DNA of 64,000 nt from assembly GCF_013035425.1 (NCBI RefSeq), contig NZ_WQHX01000005.1:186001-250000 (forward strand). The letters run 5' to 3'. The stretch's first letter is position 1. The number at the start of each line of letters is the position of its first letter. A program made the translations under genes and the position numbers. Source of the stretch: Ruegeria arenilitoris (GTDB lineage Bacteria > Pseudomonadota > Alphaproteobacteria > Rhodobacterales > Rhodobacteraceae). Below the pieces are notes generated by a model. The model searched no databases, had not been told where the DNA came from, and saw only the letters and a program-made list of their open reading frames with translations. Positions 58,079 to 64,000 of this stretch are shown piece by piece.

Positions 58079-58714
58079 TTAGTGGGCGACCCCTGACGGG
58101 CCATGTTTCAGCACATGCCATTGTCCGTAGCTGTCGTTAAGGTCCAACTTAATGGCCGCATCCGCCTTGGTCGACGCACTGCCAACTTCGGCAATTGTAA
58201 ATTCGATGCCGCCCGGGATATCGATGCGCACTCGGTGTTCACCTCCACCGTGCGGTGCTTGAATCGGTCGCCCCGTCGACTTCAGCACGTCATCAATAGA
58301 TATTTCGGCCGTACGGCCTTCGATATCGATATTGAAGTCAATGGGTAAAAAAAGAGTTTCGTGGATGGTCTTGCACATCGCCCGGAATACAAACCAATGA
58401 GTAGCCATTTCTTCGGTTTCCTCACCATGAAAGACCTTTTCAAGCGCACCGCGCTGAGCCTCGGTCGCCTTTGGATCAATAATTACCTGCATTTCTCCGC
58501 CGCCTTCAAAAATCGGGCCGGGCCAGGCATATATCAGTGCAGCCTTCGCGCCGCTGAGATCCGTGTCGCCAAAATGTCCTTTTGCGACTTCAAGCACCTC
58601 GAAGCCACGGCAATGTCCGTTCGTTGGCAACTCTTCAAACTGACATGGGCAGGCATAACCACAATTGCAGTTACCAAAACTATTTCCTTCAATGTACCAG
58701 TCTGTAATTGGCAT
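58079..58714 (-). CDS. DUF1326 domain protein with N-terminal cysteine cluster
   Basis: A 211-residue cytosolic protein of the DUF1326 family. The N-terminal CNCGYACPCQF stretch places four cysteines at 16, 18, 22 and 24, a possible metal or cluster site. Function unknown; genes of this family often sit beside DUF2182 membrane proteins, which is not the case here. ATG 58714 has AGGAGA six bases upstream, which rejects a longer frame starting at 58798. Confidence 0.82.
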   Translation of the reverse strand: MPITDWYIEGNSFGNCNCGYACPCQFEELPTNGHCRGFEVLEVAKGHFGDTDLSGAKAALIYAWPGPIFEGGGEMQVIIDPKATEAQRGALEKVFHGEETEEMATHWFVFRAMCKTIHETLFLPIDFNIDIEGRTAEISIDDVLKSTGRPIQAPHGGGEHRVRIDIPGGIEFTIAEVGSASTKADAAIKLDLNDSYGQWHVLKHGPSGVAH

Positions 58715-59014
58715 GGCTTTCTCCTGTAAAGCACGGTCGAAATCCCGATGTTTGACAGTCGCGGCCTGTATAAATGTCTGCCGATTGCACCTTAGCACGG
58801 TTTGACATGCAGTTCGAACTATATCCGCTGCACCAAAGAATACGATACATCAGGCGAAAATGTGGATTGAGTCTTTAAGCAACGTTAGCCTTACTTGACT
58901 GCGCAACGGTTTCGGGACCGAGAAACCCATGAAAACAGCCCCGGTTCGCCAAATTCCGCGCGTTCCATTTTGGATAGAAACACGCGGATGTTTTATCGAA
59001 AAAAGCCGCGCTTA
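58715..59014. other. Intergenic region between DUF1326 and peroxiredoxin genes
   Basis: A 300-bp gap between two minus-strand genes with no gene I can support. It holds a small hairpin at 58908-58927 (GGTTTC/GAAACC with TCGG/CCGA inside) and, near 58984-59007, CGCGG/CCGCG with a T run on the minus strand that may end the peroxiredoxin transcript. Confidence 0.4.
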
Positions 59015-59665
59015 TCAGGTCGGCGCCTTGGTCTTGCGTAGGTAAGGGAAAATGGTTTCGAACTCGCCGAATTTCTCCTTCGCCTCATCATTAGACACGG
59101 CAGGTGGAATGATTACATCCTCACCGGGCACCCAGTTCGCCGGTGTAGCAACGCCTTTCGAGCTCATCTGTAGGCCGTCCAAAGCACGCAAAATCTCAGC
59201 GAAGTTTCGGCCCACGGTCATAGGATAAGTCATCGACAACTTCAATTGCTTGTCGGGCCCGATGATAAAGACAGAACGCACAGTGGCGCTGTCAGCAGGG
59301 GTGCGGCCATCGGGCAGGTAGGCTTCGGCAGGCAGCATGTCGAAAGCCTTTGAAACTGCCAGGCCATCATCTGCAATAATCGGAAAGCCTGGATTGGCGT
59401 TGCCATAGGCTTCTATATCTTTCTTCCATTTTTTGTGGTCCTCGACACCGTCAACAGACACACCAATTACTTTGGTGTTACGCGCGGCCCACTCATCGTT
59501 CAGCTGCGCGACCGCCGAAAATTCGGTGGTGCAGACAGGCGTAAAATCCTTGGGGTGCGAAAATAGAATAGCCCAGCTGTCACCGATCCAGTCGTGAAAC
59601 TGAATGGTGCCCTGATCTGTTTCAGCGGTAAAATTTGGGACGGTGTCGTTGATGCGCAAACCCAT
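59015..59665 (-). CDS. 1-Cys peroxiredoxin (Prx6 type)
   Basis: A 216-residue thiol peroxidase that reduces hydrogen and organic peroxides. The peroxidatic cysteine is C45 in PKDFTPVCTTEFSA; it is the only cysteine in the protein, so this is a true 1-Cys enzyme. The long C-terminal dimerisation region (from about 160) also fits Prx6. AAAGGAG seven bases before ATG 59665 fixes the start. It is divergent from the aldehyde dehydrogenase gene, with a perfect palindrome between them. Confidence 0.93.
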   Translation of the reverse strand: MGLRINDTVPNFTAETDQGTIQFHDWIGDSWAILFSHPKDFTPVCTTEFSAVAQLNDEWAARNTKVIGVSVDGVEDHKKWKKDIEAYGNANPGFPIIADDGLAVSKAFDMLPAEAYLPDGRTPADSATVRSVFIIGPDKQLKLSMTYPMTVGRNFAEILRALDGLQMSSKGVATPANWVPGEDVIIPPAVSNDEAKEKFGEFETIFPYLRKTKAPT

Positions 59666-59781
59666 GGTGCATCTCCTTTCCTGCAAAAATCCGAGTCGGA
59701 TGGCGTAAACCTAAACACTTTGTCCAGAGGTTAAAGCGTCCATAAGGATTTTCTGGGCGTATTTCGCCAAAAATCTCCAAA

Positions 59782-59799
59782 ATAATTTGATCAAATTAT
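59782..59799. promoter_or_regulatory. 18-bp perfect palindrome between peroxiredoxin and ALDH genes
   Basis: ATAATTTGATCAAATTAT reads identically on both strands and lies in the 212-bp divergent promoter region. Its size and AT-rich symmetry fit a MarR-, TetR- or GntR-type operator that could control both genes. Confidence 0.5.
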
Positions 59800-59877
59800 G
59801 CACTTGCCCAACCCTATGGCCGATGACAAAGTGACCCGGAAACTGGCCATGAGGCCAAATGTTCAGGAGGACGCGCC

Positions 59878-61317
59878 ATGATCGAAAGACGCAATTTTTA
59901 CATCGATGGCATGTGGGTTGCCCCGTCGGAAGCAAACGATTTTCACGTGATTAATCCTTCTAACGAGGAGCCATGCGCCACAATATCCTTAGGCTCTCAG
60001 GCTGATACAGATGCAGCCGTCGCTGCGGCCAAGGCCGCCCTGACCGGATGGATGGCCACCCCGGCCTCGGATCGAATTGCTTTAGTTGAAAAGCTGGTCG
60101 ACATTTACCAGTCCCGAACTGAAGATTTGGCGCAGGCAATGTCGCTTGAGATGGGGGCGCCGATTGACATGGCTCGCACGCAGCAAGCGGGAGCGGGTAC
60201 ATGGCACCTTAAGAACTTTATTCGCGCCGCCAAAGAATTTGAATTTGAGCGTCCATTGGGCAATCACGCCCCTAATGACCGGATCATTTACGAGGCCGTC
60301 GGCGTGGCCGCCCTGATAACGCCATGGAATTGGCCAATGAATCAAATCACGCTTAAGGTCGGCGCAGCGGCGATTTCGGGGTGCACAATGGTGCTGAAGC
60401 CATCCGAACAAAGCCCTTTGAATGCAATGATTTTTGCCGATATGATGGACGAAGCAGGTTTCCCTCCAGGCGTATTCAATCTGGTCAACGGCGATGGCGC
60501 GGGCGTAGGCTCGCAGCTGTCGGCGCATCCAGACGTGGACATGGTCAGCTTTACCGGCTCAACCCGTGCAGGAACTGCAATTTCCAAGAACGCGGCAGAT
60601 ACGCTGAAAAAAGTGCATTTGGAACTAGGTGGTAAAGGCGCAAACGTGGTATTCGCCGACGCCGATGAAAAGGCAATCAAGCGTGGCGTTCTGCACATGA
60701 TGAACAACACGGGTCAAAGCTGTAATGCGCCCAGTCGAATGCTGGTCCAGCGTCCGGTTTATGATCAAGCGGTCGAAACCGCCGCCGAAGTGGCCAACAA
60801 GGTCACCGTGGGCAGCGCCGCGGAAGAGGGTCGGCATATCGGACCCGTAGTTAACGAGGTCCAATGGAACAAAATTCAGGACCTGATCCAGAAGGGTATT
60901 GATGAAGGCGCGCGCCTTGTCGCGGGCGGCACGGGACGACCAGAAGGCTTGAATAAGGGCTACTATGTGCGACCCACTGTCTTTGCCGACGCCAACAATC
61001 AGATGACCATCGCGCGCGAGGAAATTTTCGGCCCCGTTCTTACAATGATCCCTTTCGAAACTGAAGAGGAGGCTATCGAAATAGCCAATGATACACCCTA
61101 CGGCCTGACGAACTATGTCCAGACACAGGACGGCGCACGCGCAAACCGTATGGCGCGGGCGTTGCGGTCAGGGATGGTAGAGATGAACGGCCAATTGCGC
61201 AGTGCTGGTTCACCTTTTGGAGGTATGAAACAGTCGGGCAATGGGCGCGAAGGTGGCGTCTGGGGCCTGGAAGACTTTTTGGAAGTCAAAGCTGTGGGCG
61301 GCTGGGCAGCAGAGTAG
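59878..61317 (+). CDS. Aldehyde dehydrogenase family protein
   Basis: A 479-residue NAD(P)-dependent aldehyde dehydrogenase. The catalytic cysteine is C282 in NTGQSCNAPSRM, the general base is in LELGGKGANVVF, and the cofactor loop is SFTGSTRAGTAIS. The LITPWNWPMNQITLKVGAA segment is typical. The natural aldehyde is not evident. AGGAGG seven bases before ATG 59878 is a strong site. Divergent from the peroxiredoxin gene, which hints at a link with lipid-peroxide-derived aldehydes. Confidence 0.93.
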   Translation: MIERRNFYIDGMWVAPSEANDFHVINPSNEEPCATISLGSQADTDAAVAAAKAALTGWMATPASDRIALVEKLVDIYQSRTEDLAQAMSLEMGAPIDMARTQQAGAGTWHLKNFIRAAKEFEFERPLGNHAPNDRIIYEAVGVAALITPWNWPMNQITLKVGAAAISGCTMVLKPSEQSPLNAMIFADMMDEAGFPPGVFNLVNGDGAGVGSQLSAHPDVDMVSFTGSTRAGTAISKNAADTLKKVHLELGGKGANVVFADADEKAIKRGVLHMMNNTGQSCNAPSRMLVQRPVYDQAVETAAEVANKVTVGSAAEEGRHIGPVVNEVQWNKIQDLIQKGIDEGARLVAGGTGRPEGLNKGYYVRPTVFADANNQMTIAREEIFGPVLTMIPFETEEEAIEIANDTPYGLTNYVQTQDGARANRMARALRSGMVEMNGQLRSAGSPFGGMKQSGNGREGGVWGLEDFLEVKAVGGWAAE

Positions 61318-61366
61318 CTTTTGAACACAGGGATCGGGCGAGGCATTTTTGATGCCTCGCCTTATC

Positions 61367-61804
61367 TCAGATTGGCCGTACCAACAACTGAGGCTTTCCG
61401 TCTGAAGTGCGCCGGTGGGACCGACCGTCCCAACCGATACTCCCGGTTACGCGCTGTCGTAGTGACGAAAAACTGTCAAACCGAACCACATCGACTGGTT
61501 GGTCGAATTGTAGAGTTATTCTGCGACTGCTTCCGTCGCCAAGCATGGTAATGCCGCGAATTTCAGCCGTGAACGGTTGCCCCAAGTACTGACCTTCAAC
61601 CCGATCACCTACACCAAATTGCATTCGGTTTTCGACCTTTGCAACCAACGTATTCCAGTCGCGTGCACCGTGTTGATGGGCTAGCATCTCCAGCGCCGCG
61701 CTATGTGAGAGAGAGACCCCGGCGCTTCGCAATTTCTCTCGCAAGCGTTTGGCCTGTGTCTTGAGCTCCTCAATCTGAGGAGCCGTCTTGGATGACGTCA
61801 TCAT
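61367..61804 (-). CDS. Small protein with a conserved helical N-terminal motif, function unknown
   Basis: A 145-residue protein I recognise only by its motif SHSAALEMLAHQHGARDWNTL (one short region near residues 33-53), which occurs in proteins labelled glyoxalase-superfamily and in plasmid-linked proteins of alphaproteobacteria. The second half is a basic beta-rich domain (FGVGDRVEGQYLGQPFTAEI). No membrane or signal segment. Start is ATG 61804 or 61801. It is convergent with the ALDH gene. Confidence 0.65.
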   Translation of the reverse strand: MMTSSKTAPQIEELKTQAKRLREKLRSAGVSLSHSAALEMLAHQHGARDWNTLVAKVENRMQFGVGDRVEGQYLGQPFTAEIRGITMLGDGSSRRITLQFDQPVDVVRFDSFSSLRQRVTGSIGWDGRSHRRTSDGKPQLLVRPI

Positions 61805-61978
61805 CTGCCTCTTTTCCTATAGAGGGCACGAAATCAGGACGGGGCTCACATTACCATCCGCGTGCCGTGAAAAGACAACAGATGTTCAGCTTGTCGGGTT
61901 TCACCAAAGCCATAGGCCGTGAGCGGCAGGGGACCCGAACCTGCTGCCCCATTTGGCATTGGATCGCCTTACTGTCAA

Positions 61979-62830
61979 TCAGGCATCGGCCTGCGCGGCT
62001 TCATATGCCAACATCGCCCGCTTTACGGGCAAGCCCCAGTGATAGCCCCCCAATCCACCCGATTTGCGCAACGCACGGTGACAAGGGATCAGCCAACTGA
62101 CCGGATTTCGTCCAACAGCTGTGCCCACCGCGCGTACCGCCTGTGGTGATCCAACGCGCTGTGCGATCTCGGAATAGGTGGTCACCTGACCAGAGGGAAT
62201 GTGCATCAAAGCCTCCCAAACCTTAATCTGCAGTGGTGAGCCGATCAGATAGAGCGGTGTCGGTTCAAGCCGGTCGCTGGCCGCACCGAATGCGCTTAAC
62301 ACCCAAGGGCGCAGGCGCATCGGGTCCTCGACAAAGTCGGCCAATGGCCAACGGGACAGCATATCAGCCATCGCGTCTTCTTCTCCAGTTTCAGCGCCAA
62401 AAGCTATGCCGCAGATTCCTTTGTCAGTGCCCATAACCAAAGCAGGTCCAAACGGACTATCGAACCAACCCCAATAAATGGACAGGCCCGCGCCGTTTCT
62501 GGCGTATTCGCCGGGGCTCATGGATTCCCATTTTAAAAACAAATCGTGCAAACGCCCACTACCGGACAGGCCGACGTTGTGAGCGGTTTCCAGTGTGGTG
62601 AAACGTTCGCGCAATAACGCTTTGGCGTGACCAAGGGTTAAATATTGCTGATATCGCTTGGGCGAAACACCCGTCCAGCGCGAAAACAGCCGTTGGAAAT
62701 GAGCTGGGCTCATGTCCATTTCGTTGGCCAGCTCTTCCAGGCTCAGTGTCTCGCCACCTTGATCGATTAAATCAATCGCGCGTCGCATTACGTTATAGTG
62801 ATAGCCGCTTTCGGGGTTCTGGACGTTCAT
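61979..62830 (-). CDS. AraC-type regulator fused to O6-methylguanine-DNA methyltransferase (Ada-like)
   Basis: A 283-residue protein. Residues about 15-110 form an AraC-type helix-turn-helix (MSPAHFQRLFSRWTGVSPKRYQQ); the C-terminal half is a methylguanine methyltransferase with the acceptor C250 in LIPCHRALR and the RAVGTAVGRNP DNA-binding segment. The N-terminal Ada domain with its four-cysteine zinc site is absent, so methylphosphotriester sensing of the E. coli type is not expected. ATG 62830 has AAGGTAAGG upstream. Divergent from nth. Confidence 0.9.
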   Translation of the reverse strand: MNVQNPESGYHYNVMRRAIDLIDQGGETLSLEELANEMDMSPAHFQRLFSRWTGVSPKRYQQYLTLGHAKALLRERFTTLETAHNVGLSGSGRLHDLFLKWESMSPGEYARNGAGLSIYWGWFDSPFGPALVMGTDKGICGIAFGAETGEEDAMADMLSRWPLADFVEDPMRLRPWVLSAFGAASDRLEPTPLYLIGSPLQIKVWEALMHIPSGQVTTYSEIAQRVGSPQAVRAVGTAVGRNPVSWLIPCHRALRKSGGLGGYHWGLPVKRAMLAYEAAQADA

Positions 62831-62946
62831 GGGCCTTACCTTTCTGACTGGGTAAAACATAGCCTGTCGGCTCTATGTTCGCGACCCGGAAGTTGCGCAA
62901 ACCTTAATGCTTGTATCAACCCTTCAGGGACGTCATTAATGCCCGA

Positions 62947-63591
62947 ATGACCAAGCAACTCGGATATCATCGGATCCGCGAGATCTTTGAGCGTTTTCAC
63001 GACGCCGACCCTGAACCTAAGGGTGAGTTGGATCACGTAAACGTCTACACTCTTGTTGTTGCGGTGGCGTTGTCGGCGCAGGCAACTGACGCCGGTGTGA
63101 ACAAGGCCACTCGGGGACTTTTCCAAATTGTCGATACACCACAAAAAATGTTGGACCTGGGCGAAGAAGGTTTGATTGAACATATCAAAACCGTCGGTTT
63201 GTTTCGACAAAAGGCCAAGAATGTCATCAAGCTCAGCCGCATTTTGGTCGAAGACTATGGCGGCGAAGTCCCGAACTCTCGCGCAGCGCTGCAATCTTTA
63301 CCCGGCGTTGGCCGGAAGACTGCCAATGTAGTGTTGAACATGTGGTGGCGATATCCGGCTCAAGCTGTGGACACCCACATCTTTCGCGTCGGCAATCGGA
63401 CCGGAATCTGCCCGGGTAAGACAGTCGAAGCAGTCGAGCGCGCAATCGAGGACAATATACCGACCGATTTCCAGCTACATGCACATCATTGGCTGATCCT
63501 GCATGGCCGCTATCACTGCAAAGCTCGAAAACCACAATGCCAAACGTGCATCATCCGTGATCTTTGCGATTTTGAGGATAAAACCTTATGA
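62947..63591 (+). CDS. nth: Endonuclease III
   Basis: A 214-residue DNA glycosylase/AP lyase for oxidised pyrimidines. The helix-hairpin-helix LPGVGRKTANVVL carries catalytic K124, and D142 is in VDTHIFRV. The iron-sulfur cluster ligands are C191, C198, C201 and C207 (C-x6-C-x2-C-x5-C). ATG 62947 is chosen over TTG 62911 from the family N-terminus; its ribosome site is weak. The stop overlaps the following kinase gene (ATGA). Confidence 0.95.
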   Translation: MTKQLGYHRIREIFERFHDADPEPKGELDHVNVYTLVVAVALSAQATDAGVNKATRGLFQIVDTPQKMLDLGEEGLIEHIKTVGLFRQKAKNVIKLSRILVEDYGGEVPNSRAALQSLPGVGRKTANVVLNMWWRYPAQAVDTHIFRVGNRTGICPGKTVEAVERAIEDNIPTDFQLHAHHWLILHGRYHCKARKPQCQTCIIRDLCDFEDKTL

Positions 63592-64000
63592 AAACTTACC
63601 AGCTTGTCGGCATTGGAAATGCCGTTGTTGACGTGATTTCCCAGGCCGATGACAACTTCCTGGAACTCATGGGAATTGAAAAAGGCATCATGCAACTGAT
63701 CGAACGTGATCGGGGCGAGGTGTTGTACGCAGCAATGGAAAGCCGCGTACAAACACCGGGTGGCTCGGTTGCGAATACAATTGCCGGTGCTGGCGCGTTG
63801 GGGCTGGATGCGGCTTTTATCGGACGCGTACATGATGACGCCTTAGGTCGGTTCTATGCCCGAGCAATGAACGAGGATGGCGTCGATTTTGTTAATCCAC
63901 CTGTTCCGGGTGGGGAGCTTCCGACCTCTCGTTCGATGATTTTTGTTTCGCCGGATGGCGAGAGGTCAATGAACACTTACCTGGGAATTTCGTCCGAGCT
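63588..64000 (+). CDS. PfkB family kinase (adenosine kinase-like), 3' end missing
   Basis: The first 137 residues of a ribokinase-family enzyme, running off the window. The start YQLVGIGNAVVDVIS, the substrate loop QTPGGSVANTIAGAGALG and FIGRVHDDALGRFY match adenosine kinase-type members, which phosphorylate adenosine or another nucleoside. ATG 63588 overlaps the nth stop by four bases, showing coupling. The catalytic aspartate and anion hole lie beyond the end. Confidence 0.88.
   Translation, partial: MKTYQLVGIGNAVVDVISQADDNFLELMGIEKGIMQLIERDRGEVLYAAMESRVQTPGGSVANTIAGAGALGLDAAFIGRVHDDALGRFYARAMNEDGVDFVNPPVPGGELPTSRSMIFVSPDGERSMNTYLGISSE

Overview
The window reads as ordinary chromosome of a marine alphaproteobacterium of the order Rhodobacterales (Roseobacter group). 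This is inferred from gene content: an RpoE/ChrR singlet-oxygen sigma/anti-sigma pair, tandem DUF1127 proteins, a DMSP-lyase-family cupin beside a BCCT transporter, a TmpA/TmpB-type phosphonate pair, a two-domain ALDH16-type aldehyde dehydrogenase, a bacterial saccharopine gene pair, and DUF3035/DUF1674/DUF1643/DUF2306 proteins. Genes are densely packed on both strands. I see no rRNA, tRNA, CRISPR array, prophage or complete insertion sequence.

Layout. 1-5454: end of a malonyl-CoA synthetase gene, a metallophosphatase, serA and serC for serine synthesis (serC behind a structured leader), and a VOC-fold protein. 5953-14566: a class III nucleotide cyclase, an M20 amidohydrolase, the glycine-cleavage operon gcvT-gcvH-gcvP, and a carbamoylase-type Zn hydrolase. 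14752-18266: histidine phosphatase, glutathione transferase and two saccharopine dehydrogenases, probably one lysine-metabolism unit. 18510-23472: two DUF1127 genes, two poorly known proteins, DUF1365, and rpoE-chrR followed by a lysozyme-inhibitor-like secreted protein. 23476-26617: rmuC and mutL. 26912-30807: a four-gene Mn/Zn/Fe ABC transporter behind two Fur/Mur-like operators. 31007-36016: deoC, ALDH16, a dienoyl-CoA-reductase-like SDR and a membrane cNMP-binding protein. 36022-44485: an active/inactive M16 peptidase pair, a DUF3035 lipoprotein, lspA, purH, a heparinase II/III-like protein and rsmB. 44575-47440: DUF1674 protein, then a LysR regulator divergent from tmpA-tmpB. 47480-52367: DUF2306 protein, dapB, rbfA, a DUF2233 protein, truB, DUF1643, a frameshifted remnant and rpsO. 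52643-54916: DMSP-lyase-like cupin and BCCT transporter lying between rpsO and pnp. 55436-64000: pnp, an NTF2-like protein, DUF1326, 1-Cys peroxiredoxin, an aldehyde dehydrogenase, an Ada-type repair protein, nth, and the start of a PfkB kinase.

How the genes work together. SerA and SerC make serine; the glycine cleavage system consumes glycine and feeds one-carbon units, which purH uses. DeoC releases acetaldehyde that the adjacent ALDH16 could oxidise. The BCCT carrier and cupin could import and cleave DMSP, and TmpA/TmpB could release phosphate from a trimethylammonium phosphonate, so the window holds two ways of living on algal methylated zwitterions. RpoE, ChrR and probably DUF1365 form a singlet-oxygen response module.

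The most interesting points are: mutually exclusive hairpins before serC; a clear RpoE-type promoter overlapping the usual-looking rpoE start; a lysozyme-inhibitor-like gene attached to rpoE-chrR; a permease fused to a DtxR-like domain; the DMSP pair inside the rpsO-pnp neighbourhood; a remnant resembling an RTX calcium-binding protein; and several perfect palindromes in promoter regions. All functional names come from reading motifs by eye; no database search was run.
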